Origin: DASRQZ01 sp964571275
GTDB taxonomy: Bacteria; Myxococcota_A; Polyangia; Fen-1088
Direction: 5' to 3'
NCBI GenBank assembly: GCA_964571275.1
Contig: CAZNCQ010000002.1
Span: 28,311-92,310 of the forward strand
Length of the DNA stretch: 64,000 nt
This document shows positions 1 through 8,590 of this stretch, in pieces; position 1 is the first letter of the stretch; each line of letters starts with the position of its first letter. Below the pieces are notes generated by a model that was not told where the DNA came from, made no database searches, and saw only the letters and a program-made list of their open reading frames with translations. Position numbers and translations under genes: made by a program.

Positions 1-525
1 CTCGTCGGGGCCCATGTTCATCGACTGGTGCGAGTAGCCGACGACGCTCTCGTAGAAGCCGATCGCCTTCAGCGGATCGCTGGTGTGCAGCTCGTTCCAC
101 ACCCAGCCGCCGCTGGGCGCGGGCCCATCGGCCGGATCTCCGCCGTCGCTCTTGAACAGGTACAGCTCGGCGCCCTGCGGGTCGGCGATCCGCACGGTGC
201 GGCCCACGGTCGGGATGTCGAATGGCTTGTCGATGACCCGCCCGCCGTTCGCGGTCACCGACTGCGCCGCCGCATCGACGTCCTCGACGGAGAGGTACGA
301 GATCCAGTGCGCCGGCTGGCGATCGTCGCGCGCGGCCGCGTAGCCGCCGATCATGCTGTCGAGGCTGTCGCCGAGGCAGATCATGTCGTAGTGGCTCGGG
401 CCCATCGGGAACGGCCGGGTCTGCCAGCCGAGGACCTCGCCATAGAACGCCTGGGCCTTCTTGGCGTCCTTGGAAACGTGCTCGAACCAGACGAACTTTC
501 CGGGGATTGGCTTGAGATTGGGCAT
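1..525 (-). CDS. VOC (glyoxalase/bleomycin-resistance fold) protein, 3' end cut by window edge
   Basis: The visible 175 codons encode a vicinal-oxygen-chelate protein. It opens with MPNLKPIPGKFVWFEHVSKD, continues with an AQAFYGEVLGW-type beta-alpha-beta unit, and starts a second VOC module at about residue 140 (GGWVWNELHTSDP). Two-module VOC proteins of this type are usually annotated as glyoxalase-like proteins of unknown substrate; no reaction can be assigned here. I chose ATG 525 because an AAGGA Shine-Dalgarno lies 8 bases upstream. ATG 531 overlaps the cobQ stop as ATGA but leaves only 2 bases to the Shine-Dalgarno. The gene follows cobQ directly on the same strand, so it is probably co-transcribed with the cobalamin genes. 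The C-terminus lies outside the window. Confidence 0.85.
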   Translation of the reverse strand, partial: MPNLKPIPGKFVWFEHVSKDAKKAQAFYGEVLGWQTRPFPMGPSHYDMICLGDSLDSMIGGYAAARDDRQPAHWISYLSVEDVDAAAQSVTANGGRVIDKPFDIPTVGRTVRIADPQGAELYLFKSDGGDPADGPAPSGGWVWNELHTSDPLKAIGFYESVVGYSHQSMNMGPDE

Positions 526-527
526 GG

Positions 528-2120
528 TCATCTTCCTTTCGGCCCGTAGGACGATCGGGCCGGGCCGGAATCGACAGGCGGCGACGAAAATCGACCGGAT
601 GAGCACACTTTCTCCAACAGCGGCGCCACGACGCGATCGTCGAGCGCCTCGCGCACGATGGCGGCGACCCGATCGTACTCGTCGATGGGCGGCGGCGATT
701 CGATCGACGACGGCGGCGGCAGCGCGCGGCGCACGCGCAGATGCGCGAGCAGCGCCGCGCGGACCGCGTCGTTGGCGAGGATACCGTGAATCATCGTCCC
801 CACCACCGACCCGGCGACGGCGCCGTCGTCGATCGCGCAGGCCTCGCCGTTGCGCGACGTGATGCGGAACGCCGCCGTCACCGCGCCCGCAGGCGACATC
901 GCGCCCAGGTGGATCTCGTAGCCGGCGAAGGGCCCGCTCGCCTCGCTCGCCAGCCAGCTGCCGGGGCCGGCCATCGCCGACACGCGCGCCGTGATCTTGC
1001 GGCCGCCGAAGCGCGTGCGTAACGGAAGGAGATCCAACCCGTGCGCCGTCGCGTGCGGCGATTCCAGGTGCTCCGCGTCGTCGATCGCGCCGCCCAGCAT
1101 CTGACAACCGCCACAGATCCCCAGCACCGGCAGGCCGGCGCGGGCGCGCGCGACGATCGCGTCGGCGATGCCGCGTTCGCGCAGCCAGCTCAGATCCGAT
1201 GCCGTGCTCTTCGAGCCCGGGACGATCACCAGATCGGCGCCCGCGAGATCGGCGGCGGTCTCGGGGAATCGCACCACGAGACCCGCCTCATGCTCCAGCG
1301 GCTCGAAGTCGTCGTGGTTCGAGATGTACGGCAGCCGCACGACGCAGATGTCGAGCTCGGCGGTGGTCGGGCGCGCGCGCCGCGATCGCTCGTCGAGCGA
1401 GAGCGAATCCTCCTCGGCGATGCGCAGCCGCGGAATGTAAGGAACGACGCCCGCCACCGGGATGCCGGTACGGAGCGCGAGCTCGTCGAGCCCCGGTTGC
1501 AAGAGCGCGCGGTCGCCGCGGAACTTGTTGACGACGAACCCGGCGATGCGCCGGCGGTCCTCGCGGTCGAGCAGCTCCAGCGTTCCGACGAACGCGGCGA
1601 AGACGCCGCCGCGATCGATGTCGCCGACCAGCAGCACCGGCGCGTCAGCCGCGCGCGCGACGTACATGTTCACCAGCTCGCGGTCGCGCAGGTTGATCTC
1701 GACGGGACTGCCCGCGCCCTCGATCACCACGAAGTCATGAGCCGCGCGCAGCCGGCGCAGCGAGGCGTCGATCACCGCGCGCAGCTCGAGCTTGTGACGG
1801 TGATAATCGATGGCCGACAGGTTGCCGATCGATCGACCGAGCACGACGACCTGACAGCCGCCGGTCCCTTCGGGTTTGAGCAGGATCGGATTCATGTCGG
1901 CGGTCGGCTCGATCCCGGCGGCTTCCGCCTGGACGGCCTGCGCGCGTCCGATCTCGCTACCGTCGGCGGTGACCGCGGCGTTGAGCGCCATGTTCTGCGA
2001 TTTGAACGGCGCGACGCGCACACCGCGCTGGCGCAGCATCCGGCACAGCGCCGTCACCAGCAGGCTCTTGCCGGCCGACGACGTCGTCCCCTGCACCATC
2101 AGCGTGCGCGCTAGTGTCAT
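528..2120 (-). CDS. cobQ: Cobyric acid synthase (glutamine-hydrolysing)
   Basis: A 530-residue CobQ/CbiP that would amidate the b, d, e and g side chains of adenosylcobyrinic acid a,c-diamide using glutamine and ATP. The N-terminal dethiobiotin-synthetase-like domain carries the P-loop QGTTSSAGKS at residues 10-19. The C-terminal class I glutamine amidotransferase domain carries the nucleophile in LGICGGCQMLGG (Cys336) and the EIHLGAM motif near residue 402. Length is normal for the family (about 480-530). The start ATG lies inside one arm of an inverted repeat that bridges cobD and cobQ. It is the last cobalamin gene in the visible operon cbiA-cbiB-cobD-cobQ, and its stop overlaps an ATG of the VOC gene. 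Confidence 0.96.
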   Translation of the reverse strand: MTLARTLMVQGTTSSAGKSLLVTALCRMLRQRGVRVAPFKSQNMALNAAVTADGSEIGRAQAVQAEAAGIEPTADMNPILLKPEGTGGCQVVVLGRSIGNLSAIDYHRHKLELRAVIDASLRRLRAAHDFVVIEGAGSPVEINLRDRELVNMYVARAADAPVLLVGDIDRGGVFAAFVGTLELLDREDRRRIAGFVVNKFRGDRALLQPGLDELALRTGIPVAGVVPYIPRLRIAEEDSLSLDERSRRARPTTAELDICVVRLPYISNHDDFEPLEHEAGLVVRFPETAADLAGADLVIVPGSKSTASDLSWLRERGIADAIVARARAGLPVLGICGGCQMLGGAIDDAEHLESPHATAHGLDLLPLRTRFGGRKITARVSAMAGPGSWLASEASGPFAGYEIHLGAMSPAGAVTAAFRITSRNGEACAIDDGAVAGSVVGTMIHGILANDAVRAALLAHLRVRRALPPPSSIESPPPIDEYDRVAAIVREALDDRVVAPLLEKVCSSGRFSSPPVDSGPARSSYGPKGR

Positions 2121-2180
2121 GTCTCAGAAATACCAGTCGCGCCCGAACGCAGGCGGAGTTCCGAGACGTGACACTAGCAC
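2108..2180. repeat. Imperfect 20-bp inverted repeat across cobD stop and cobQ start
   Basis: Bases 2108-2127 and 2161-2180 are inverted repeats matching at 17 of 20 positions, with a core of CTAGTGTCA and GTCTC in the left arm. The intervening loop is 33 bases. In the minus-strand mRNA the right arm contains the cobD stop (UAG, 2176-2174) and the left arm contains the cobQ start (AUG, 2120-2118). The stem would therefore pair the start codon of cobQ and could modulate its translation. No U-tract follows, so it is not an intrinsic terminator. Confidence 0.6.
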
Positions 2181-3262
2181 CGCGGCAACTCTTCATGGAG
2201 GGCGGCCAGCAACCGCTCGCGATCGTCCGCGGGGCGCGCCGCGAGCCGCGCATGAGCCGGCAACCCGAACGACGCGCAGTCGCGCACGAGGATCCGGTGC
2301 CGCGACAGCAGCCCGCGCCGCAGGCCGGCGGCGTCACCGACGGGAACGATGAAGTAGCTGGTGCAGCTGGGAACGGGAGCGAGATCCAGCCGGCGCAACG
2401 CTTCGTCGAGCGCGCGGCGATCGGCGAGCATCCGTTCGCGGCTCTCGGCGACGAACGGCGCGAGCCCGACGCTGGCGATCGCCGCCGCCTGCGCCGCGCC
2501 GCCGGTGCTCCAGGCCGGGCGGGCGGCCTCGACCGCCGCGGCGATCGCGGGCGCGGCGACGAGGTAGCCGACGCGCACGCCGGGGATCGCGTGCTCCTTG
2601 GTGAGCGAGCGGACGCGCACGACGTTGTCAGGCAGGTCGACGACGGCGTCGGCATGATGTTCGCTGAGCGACAGGAAGGCCTGATCGACGACGATGATCG
2701 CGCGCGGGAGCCGCTCCGCGAGCGCGACGACATCGCTGGCGCGCACGCCGGCACCGGTTGGATTGTTGGGCGCGCAGAGATAGATCGCGGCGGCTTCGCA
2801 GGCGCGCGCTGTCTCGACGACCGCGGTCAGCGCCGCGCGACCGACGGCGAAGCCGGCTTGCGCCGAGGCGCGCCACTCGACGACGCGCGCGCCGGCGGCG
2901 ACGGCGGCCGCGCGAAACTCTGAGAACGTGGGCTCGACCATCACGACCGACCGGCCGCGCGTGACCAGCAGCCGCGCCAGCGTCCACAGCAGATCGGCGC
3001 CGCCGTTGCCGAGCACCAGGTGCTCGGCGGTCACACCACATGACGCCGCGAGGGCGATACGCGCCGCCAGCGCCGTCGAATCGGGGTAGAGATCGATGCG
3101 CGCCGACGCAATCGCGTGGCGCATGGCCGGCGCGGGCCCGTAGGGGTTGACGTTGACGCTGAAGTCGAGGACGTCGGCGGCAGCGAGGCCAAGCCCGCAC
3201 AGCTCGCCAGCGAGCGGTCCCCCGTGCGCGCGTAGCGCGGAATCTTGCGCGTCAGCGGCCAT
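2174..3262 (-). CDS. cobD: Threonine-phosphate decarboxylase-like PLP enzyme of cobalamin synthesis (CobD/CobC)
   Basis: A 362-residue fold-type I PLP enzyme related to histidinol-phosphate aminotransferase. In this context it would make (R)-1-amino-2-propanol phosphate from threonine phosphate for the nucleotide loop of B12. Visible features are the N-terminal LDFSVNVNPYGPAPAM segment, the CAPNNPTGAG substrate/PLP loop, IIVVDQAFLSL, and the Schiff-base lysine in RSLTKEHAIPGVRVGY. The start ATG 3262 has GGAAGA upstream and overlaps the cbiB 3' end by 11 bases. A longer frame upstream is open only because of high GC and has no family similarity. The name cobD is the Salmonella usage; Pseudomonas calls it cobC. 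Confidence 0.93.
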   Translation of the reverse strand: MAADAQDSALRAHGGPLAGELCGLGLAAADVLDFSVNVNPYGPAPAMRHAIASARIDLYPDSTALAARIALAASCGVTAEHLVLGNGGADLLWTLARLLVTRGRSVVMVEPTFSEFRAAAVAAGARVVEWRASAQAGFAVGRAALTAVVETARACEAAAIYLCAPNNPTGAGVRASDVVALAERLPRAIIVVDQAFLSLSEHHADAVVDLPDNVVRVRSLTKEHAIPGVRVGYLVAAPAIAAAVEAARPAWSTGGAAQAAAIASVGLAPFVAESRERMLADRRALDEALRRLDLAPVPSCTSYFIVPVGDAAGLRRGLLSRHRILVRDCASFGLPAHARLAARPADDRERLLAALHEELPRC

Positions 3263-4223
3263 GGGTCTTCCGCCAAGCGATGACGATCGCGGCCAGCGCC
3301 AGGCCAAGCCCGCACGCCCGAGCGACGACGCGCCAGGCGGCGGCGATCGTCTCGGTCCGCAGCGGCTCTTCGTCGTCACCGAGACGGTAGTGGCCGGGCT
3401 TCTCGAGCGCGACGCCGAGCAAACCGGCCATCGCCGCCATCGGACGTCCCGCGTTGGGGCTCTCGGTGCGGCAGCCGTCGCGCCGCAGGATTCGCCAACC
3501 GCGGCGCGCGTTCTCGCCCGAGGCGCCGCCCGCCACCAGCAGCAACGCCGCCGTCAACCGCGCCGGAACGAGATTGAGCAGATCGTCGAGCCGCGCCGCC
3601 GCCTTGCCGAAGTATTCGTAGCGGCCGTGATAGCCAATCATTGCGTCGAGCGTGTTCACGGCTCGGTAGAAGATCGCACCCGGCAAACCGAAGAGCACGA
3701 AATAGAAGAGCGGCGCGATCGCGCTGTCAGACGCGTTTTCGGCCAGTGATTCGACGGTACCGGCGACCAGCGCGCCCTCGTCGAGGTGGGCGGCGTCGCG
3801 GCTGCACAGCGCAGCGAGACCACGACGGGCGCCCGCGAGATCGCCGCGCGCCAGCGGCTCGGCCACGCCCCGTGCCGCGCCGCCGAGCGCACGCAGCGCG
3901 ATCGCCGACTTCAGCAACCAGATACCGGCGGCGAGGCGAACCCCGGCGCCCGCCCACCCCGGCCAGCGCGCCGGCCAGCGCATCGCGAGCGCGGCGCCGC
4001 CCGCGAACAGGCAGGGAACGCCGATCGCGAGGATCGCGCCGGCGACAAGCTGACCGAGCCGGGTTGCCGTCACGAAGCGACGCTCGGCCCAGCTCGTGAT
4101 CGCACCCATCCAGACCACGGGGTGCACGCGGGCCGGAGGCTCGCCGAGCCAGCGATCGACCGCCATCGCGCCGGCGAGCAGCGCGAGGTCCGAACGAGAC
4201 GCGGCGACGAGATCGAACGTCAT
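3252..4223 (-). CDS. cbiB: Adenosylcobinamide-phosphate synthase CbiB
   Basis: A 323-residue polytopic membrane protein of the CbiB/CobD family, which attaches aminopropanol phosphate to adenosylcobyric acid. Family hallmarks are the N-terminal DRWLGEPPARVHPVVWMG, the central ENASDSAIAPLFYF segment and the NTLDAMIGYHGRYEYFGKAAARLDD region. Several hydrophobic helices lie between them and at the C-terminus. Start and stop overlap both neighbours: its ATG overlaps the cbiA stop as ATGA, and its 3' end overlaps the cobD start by 11 bases. This fits translational coupling of consecutive pathway steps. Confidence 0.95.
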   Translation of the reverse strand: MTFDLVAASRSDLALLAGAMAVDRWLGEPPARVHPVVWMGAITSWAERRFVTATRLGQLVAGAILAIGVPCLFAGGAALAMRWPARWPGWAGAGVRLAAGIWLLKSAIALRALGGAARGVAEPLARGDLAGARRGLAALCSRDAAHLDEGALVAGTVESLAENASDSAIAPLFYFVLFGLPGAIFYRAVNTLDAMIGYHGRYEYFGKAAARLDDLLNLVPARLTAALLLVAGGASGENARRGWRILRRDGCRTESPNAGRPMAAMAGLLGVALEKPGHYRLGDDEEPLRTETIAAAWRVVARACGLGLALAAIVIAWRKTHGR

Positions 4224-5623
4224 CCCGTCGCTCCGCGTGGGCGCGCGGCGGCGCAGGACGCGACGAAGGCCTCGGCGACGCGCGGATTCGACGCCCAGTG
4301 CGCGTGAACGTACGACGCGAGAACGTTGGCGCCGACGCGATAGCCTTCGCGGAAGGATTCATCCCCGCGCCGACGCCGCAGCGAATAGGCCAGCGCGACC
4401 GCGCCGTCCAGCTCGGTCAGGCGCGAGTAGCGAAACTGGTGGCCGCGAAAGCGGGTGCCGGCGGGACCGATCGGCGTGTCGGCGTGCAGCGCGACCTCGA
4501 CGTAGCCGAGCGCCTCCAATCGATCGGACATCACGGCCTCGCAGGGAATCAGGCCGACCATGGAGTGCGCCCGACCGTCGCGGGTGCGGATCGCCCGCGT
4601 CAGGTACATGAGGCCGCCGCACTCTGCGTAGATCGGCCGCCCGCCGCGCGCGAACGCCGCGACGGCGTCGCGCATCGCCGTGTTGGCGGCCAGCCGCTCG
4701 GCGTGCACCTCCGGGTAGCCGCCACCGAGGTAGAGACCGTCGGCGTCGGGCAAGCGATCGTCGTTCACGGGCGAGAAGCGGATCAGCTCGGCGCCGAGCG
4801 CCTCGAGGCGGCGGAGGTTGTCGTCGTAGTAGAAATGGAAGGCGTCATCGAGCGCGAGGGCGATCCGGCAGCGGGGGGTCCAAAAGGACGAGGACGGCGA
4901 CGAGGACGGCGGCGGGGACGGCGCCGGCGGCGCGGCGCGCGCGATCCGCATGATCGCGTCCAAATCGATCCACTCGGCGGCGCGCACGCCCCAGGCGGCG
5001 AACAGCGATTCGGCGACATTGCCTTCGTTCGCGGTGAGCAAGCCGAGGTGGCGTTCGGGAAACGCGAGCTCGGGCTCGAAGGTGAGGCCACCGACGATCG
5101 GCGGGGTGATCTGCGCGTCGCGGAGTAAGTCCAGGTGGCCGCGGCTCCCGACGCGGTTGCAGACCACGCCGGCGACGCGCAGCGCGCGATCGAATCCGGC
5201 GAACCCCGACACCAGCGCCGCCAGGCTGCGCGCCATCCCTCCCGCGTCGGCCACCAGGATCACCGGCGCGTCGAGCCACTTCGCGATCTCCGCCGTCGAC
5301 CCTTCTTCGCTGGTCGGCGACGCTCCGTCGAAGAGGCCCATCACCCCTTCGATCAACGCGATGTCGGCATCGCGCGATGCGCGCTCGAACGTCGCGCGCA
5401 CCGCCTCGCGCCCCATCATCCAGCCGTCGAGGTTGTGGCTGGGCGCCTCGGCGGCGCGCCGGTGATAGGTTGGATCGAGATAGTCCGGCCCACACTTGAA
5501 CACCGCGACGCGGAGGCCGCGCGCCCGCAGTGCGCGGCAGAGCCCGACGGTGACCGTGGTCTTGCCGACGCCACTCGACGTGCCCGCGACCACGACGCGG
5601 GGAATGTCGACCGTCTCGCTCAT
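4220..5623 (-). CDS. cbiA: Cobyrinic acid a,c-diamide synthase CbiA/CobB
   Basis: A 467-residue glutamine-dependent amidase of the a and c carboxylates. The N-terminal P-loop GTSSGVGKTT is at residues 14-23, followed by KCGPDYLDPTYH and HNLDGWMM, all typical of CbiA. The C-terminal amidotransferase domain has YLGGGYPE and the nucleophile in IYAECGGLMYLT. A Pro/Ser-rich linker of about 20 residues joins the two domains. Start ATG 5623 gives the conserved N-terminus, but no strong Shine-Dalgarno is visible. It is first in the cobalamin operon. The 120 bases upstream hold no recognisable cobalamin riboswitch. Confidence 0.95.
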   Translation of the reverse strand: MSETVDIPRVVVAGTSSGVGKTTVTVGLCRALRARGLRVAVFKCGPDYLDPTYHRRAAEAPSHNLDGWMMGREAVRATFERASRDADIALIEGVMGLFDGASPTSEEGSTAEIAKWLDAPVILVADAGGMARSLAALVSGFAGFDRALRVAGVVCNRVGSRGHLDLLRDAQITPPIVGGLTFEPELAFPERHLGLLTANEGNVAESLFAAWGVRAAEWIDLDAIMRIARAAPPAPSPPPSSSPSSSFWTPRCRIALALDDAFHFYYDDNLRRLEALGAELIRFSPVNDDRLPDADGLYLGGGYPEVHAERLAANTAMRDAVAAFARGGRPIYAECGGLMYLTRAIRTRDGRAHSMVGLIPCEAVMSDRLEALGYVEVALHADTPIGPAGTRFRGHQFRYSRLTELDGAVALAYSLRRRRGDESFREGYRVGANVLASYVHAHWASNPRVAEAFVASCAAARPRGATG

Positions 5624-5743
5624 CAGTCGTCGATCCCGGGTTGCGCCTCTCGCCCCCGCTCGAAGGTACGCTCGAGGGCTGAGCGCACCTCTACGGCCGT
5701 TGCCGCTCACGTGTCAAGCGGCGTCAACGGACCGACGGCGAGA

Positions 5744-6769
5744 TCACGGCAACGTGTGACGCGCGAAGGTTTCCCAGACGACGTCGGGGACCGGCGCGCC
5801 CTGCGCGGCCGCCTGCGCGTACAGGACGTGGCCGGCGTTGATCGTGCACAAGGTGACCTCGACACCGGCCTGGCATATGTTGTTGGTGCTGCAGATACCG
5901 TGCGTCGTCGACGGTTGTCCGCTGCAGCTGTCGAGGCCGCTCCACTGAGTGAAGTCGGCCTGTGCGCTGGGGAACGTGCCGCCGTTGTAGGGAACCAACG
6001 GATCACTGGTCCCGCGGAACATCACCACCGAGATCGGGCGCGACGGCTGGCAGGGCATCGTGCCGTTGCCCATCGACACCGGCGCCGACGCGGCGAAGAT
6101 GTCCGCCGCGCGGCACGCCAGCAAGTGCGCCATGGCGCCGCCGTTCGAAAGGCCGGTCGCGTAGACGCGCCTGGCGTCGATGCAGGCGTCCTGCTCCATC
6201 CTTGCGACGGCGGCGCGCAGGAAGCCTTCGTCGTCGACGTTGTTCGCCAGCGACGTACCGCAACAGAGGCTGCCGCCGTTCCACGACGCGTTGAGCCCGT
6301 TTGGATAGATGACGATGAACCCGGTGGCGTCGGCCTTCTCGCGCCAGCCCGACAGCGCCTCTTGCTGGGCTGCGTTCGAGGTCAAGCCGTGAAGGTCGAC
6401 CACCAGCGGCACCGGCGTGCGTCCCGTATAGCTGGCCGGGACGTGCACGATATACGTGCGATCGACGCCGTCGTGGGAAAGCGTCACCGTGGTATCGCCG
6501 GGCGCGAGCGCGCCGATGCCGCCGCACGACTGAGTCGTGCCGCCCGCGCCGCCACCAGTCCCGGTCGCGGTGCCGCCGGCCCCCGTCGGCACGCCTCCAG
6601 CGCCGCCCACGCCGAGCGCTCCGCCGCCGGCACCGCCCACGCTGCCGCGCTGGCTGGCGCCACTACCGTCGGAGGGCGCGGACGCGTCCCCCGAGGCTGC
6701 GCCCGAACTGTGGCACGCGAGCCCGCAGGCGCCGCCGAGTAGGACCGTCAGTCGAAGAGCGGTTTTCAT
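5744..6769 (-). CDS. Secreted lipoprotein esterase of the PHB depolymerase family
   Basis: A 341-residue alpha/beta hydrolase similar to extracellular polyhydroxybutyrate depolymerase/feruloyl esterase proteins (LpqC type). The signal peptide ends in a lipobox GLAC, then a Gly/Ala/Ser linker of about 60 residues reaches the catalytic domain. Visible elements are VDLHGLTSNAAQQ (oxyanion region), the nucleophile elbow GLSNGG, the acid in FRGTSDPLVPY and the histidine in INAGHVLY. Start ATG 6769 has GGGAGG upstream. The true polymer or ester substrate cannot be told from sequence. It would sit on the cell surface or in the periplasm, tethered by lipid. It lies downstream of the MFS terminator, so it is a separate transcription unit. 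Confidence 0.9.
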   Translation of the reverse strand: MKTALRLTVLLGGACGLACHSSGAASGDASAPSDGSGASQRGSVGGAGGGALGVGGAGGVPTGAGGTATGTGGGAGGTTQSCGGIGALAPGDTTVTLSHDGVDRTYIVHVPASYTGRTPVPLVVDLHGLTSNAAQQEALSGWREKADATGFIVIYPNGLNASWNGGSLCCGTSLANNVDDEGFLRAAVARMEQDACIDARRVYATGLSNGGAMAHLLACRAADIFAASAPVSMGNGTMPCQPSRPISVVMFRGTSDPLVPYNGGTFPSAQADFTQWSGLDSCSGQPSTTHGICSTNNICQAGVEVTLCTINAGHVLYAQAAAQGAPVPDVVWETFARHTLP

Positions 6770-6804
6770 GAGGCCTCCCACTCTCCTCTGACACCGCAGG
6801 CGCG

Positions 6805-6840
6805 AAAAAACAGAAGGCCCTGAAGAAAAAGGGCCTTCTG
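6805..6840 (-). terminator. Intrinsic terminator for the MFS transporter/small-protein transcript
   Basis: A perfect 10-bp stem (6811-6820 with 6831-6840, CAGAAGGCCC/GGGCCTTCTG), extendable by one T-A pair, encloses a short A/T-rich loop. On the minus strand it is followed by six T residues (6810-6805). It lies 19 bases after the stop of the small membrane protein gene and is the only textbook Rho-independent terminator I find in the window. Confidence 0.85.
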
Positions 6841-6858
6841 GATCCAGGAAGCGGGTTG

Positions 6859-7023
6859 TCAGCCAAAGAGCGCGAGCGCCTTTTTGAACGTTTGCGCGAC
6901 GCCCCACAGGAGCGGCAACCCGACGGCTAGCCAGGCGAGGATGACGATCCCTGAGCTGCTCTTCGACTCACTCTCGGACGCGCCCGACGGAGGCACGGAC
7001 GTCGATGCATCGCTCGTTGCCAT
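6859..7023 (-). CDS. 54-residue MFS transporter small subunit-like membrane protein
   Basis: A very short gene immediately after the MFS transporter stop (12-base gap). The protein starts MATSDASTSVPPSGASESES, has one transmembrane helix (IVILAWLAVGLPLLWGVAQT), and ends FKKALALFG. This layout, with a W-L...P-L-x-W-G-V...T...K-A...L-F pattern, matches the small proteins that sit beside oxalate/formate-family transporters and are annotated as MFS transporter small subunit. An AAAGGAG Shine-Dalgarno lies 7 bases before ATG 7023. It is followed by the intrinsic terminator, so it is the last gene of that transcript. A role in stabilising or tuning the transporter is inference. Confidence 0.8.
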   Translation of the reverse strand: MATSDASTSVPPSGASESESKSSSGIVILAWLAVGLPLLWGVAQTFKKALALFG

Positions 7024-7035
7024 GTTCGTGCTCCT

Positions 7036-8424
7036 TTACGCCATCGCCGGCCGCGTCGCCTTGGCGCCGGATTCGTTTTCGACCTTCTCCTGATGCTCGG
7101 CCGAGACCGGCTTCACCGCGATGTTGGCGAAGAAGGCGATCACCAGCAGGCCGGCCATGATGTACATGGTCACGTTGTACGCTTGGTCCTTCGGAACGCC
7201 GCTGTCGATCTGATACTGGCGGATGTAGTTCACCAGCATCGGCCCAAAGACGCCCGCCGCGGACCAGGCGGTCAGCAGGAGCCCGTGCACGGCGCTCACG
7301 TACTTGGTCCCGAACACGTCGGCCAGGTACGCCGGAATCGTCGCGAACCCGCCGCCGTACATCGTGAGGATCACGCAGAAGCACGCCACGTACAGCATGA
7401 CGCTGCCGAACCGGCCGACCTGCGGCACCAGCGCATAGAGCGCCGTCCCCAGCGTGAAGAAGCAGGCGTAGGTCGCCTTGCGGCCAATCTTGTCGGACAG
7501 CGACGCCCAGAAGAATCGCCCCGCCATGTTGAAGAGGCTGAGCAAACCGACGAAGCCCGCCGCGGCGCTCGGGTTGATCTTGCCTTTGAACACCTCCTGG
7601 ATCATTGGCGACGCCTGGCTCAGCACGCCGATACCGGCGGTGACGTTGAAGCACAGCACGACCCAGAGCAGCCAGAACTGCTTCGTTCCCAGCGCGTGGC
7701 CCGGCGTGACGTTGCGATCGGTGATCAGCGAGCCGGCGCGCGCCGGCGGCGCGACCCACCCCGCGGGTGTCCAACCCGCCGCCGGAACGCGGTACCCGAA
7801 CGCGCCGAGCGACATGACGATCAGGTAGACGATGCCCAGCACGATCCAGGTCTGCACGACGCCGGTCGACGTCGCGGACGCGAAGTGCTTCATCAACAAG
7901 TCCGAGAGCGGCGACGCGATCATCGCACCTCCGCCAAAGCCCATGATCGCCATGCCCGTGGACATTCCTCGTCGATCGGGAAACCACGAGATCAGCGTCG
8001 ACACCGGCGTGATGTAGCCGATGCCGAGCCCGCAGCCGCCGATCACCCCGTAGCCGAAGTAGACCAACCACAGCTGATGCGTGGAGATCCCGACCGCGCC
8101 GACGACGAAGCCGAGCCCCCAGCAGATCGCGGCCACGAATCCACTCTTGCGTGGCCCCTGGCTCTGCACCCATTTGCCGAACAGCGCGGCCGACAGCCCG
8201 AGCACGGCGATGGCGATCGTGAAGATCCACCCGAGCTCGGTCAGCTTCCAATCACCGGGAATCGACTTGGTCACTCCCAACTGCTTGGCCAAGGGCAAGT
8301 TGAACACACTGAACGCGTACGCCTGCCCGATACAAAGATGCGTCGCGAGGGCACAGGGTGGGATCAACCAGCGGTTGAAACCAGGCTTCGCGACGATCCG
8401 CGCCTTGCTCAAGAGCTCAGCCAT
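7036..8424 (-). CDS. OFA (oxalate/formate antiporter)-family MFS transporter
   Basis: A 462-residue, roughly 12-helix major facilitator. The N-terminus FNRWLIPPCALATHLCIGQA, YFGYGVIGGCGLGIGYITP and SWFPDRRGMSTGMAIMGFGG are hallmarks of the OFA group, whose members exchange or import small carboxylates. The actual substrate is not predictable. ATG 8424 is chosen because a strong AGGAGGT sits 7 bases upstream; the open frame extends further but lacks a ribosome site. The gene is followed by a 54-residue partner and an intrinsic terminator. The 166 bases upstream, up to the next gene stop, are the probable promoter region. Confidence 0.93.
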   Translation of the reverse strand: MAELLSKARIVAKPGFNRWLIPPCALATHLCIGQAYAFSVFNLPLAKQLGVTKSIPGDWKLTELGWIFTIAIAVLGLSAALFGKWVQSQGPRKSGFVAAICWGLGFVVGAVGISTHQLWLVYFGYGVIGGCGLGIGYITPVSTLISWFPDRRGMSTGMAIMGFGGGAMIASPLSDLLMKHFASATSTGVVQTWIVLGIVYLIVMSLGAFGYRVPAAGWTPAGWVAPPARAGSLITDRNVTPGHALGTKQFWLLWVVLCFNVTAGIGVLSQASPMIQEVFKGKINPSAAAGFVGLLSLFNMAGRFFWASLSDKIGRKATYACFFTLGTALYALVPQVGRFGSVMLYVACFCVILTMYGGGFATIPAYLADVFGTKYVSAVHGLLLTAWSAAGVFGPMLVNYIRQYQIDSGVPKDQAYNVTMYIMAGLLVIAFFANIAVKPVSAEHQEKVENESGAKATRPAMA

Positions 8425-8590
8425 TGGCGAACCTCCTGACAAAGAACTTGACCACGGATACGCAGGGCGTGGAAAGGGAAACATTGACGGCGGCCACAAT
8501 CAGCAACAATCGTGCGTCCGCTCGAAATCTTTTTGACGGAATCGCTCAGGCCAGGGGGTTTGACGTTCCGCGGTCGAACTCGGAGCCGGC

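Noticed and set aside
5624..5743. Cobalamin riboswitch upstream of cbiA
   Set aside because: The region is only 120 bases and I find no B12-box-like sequence (GCCACTG) or the expected long conserved structure.
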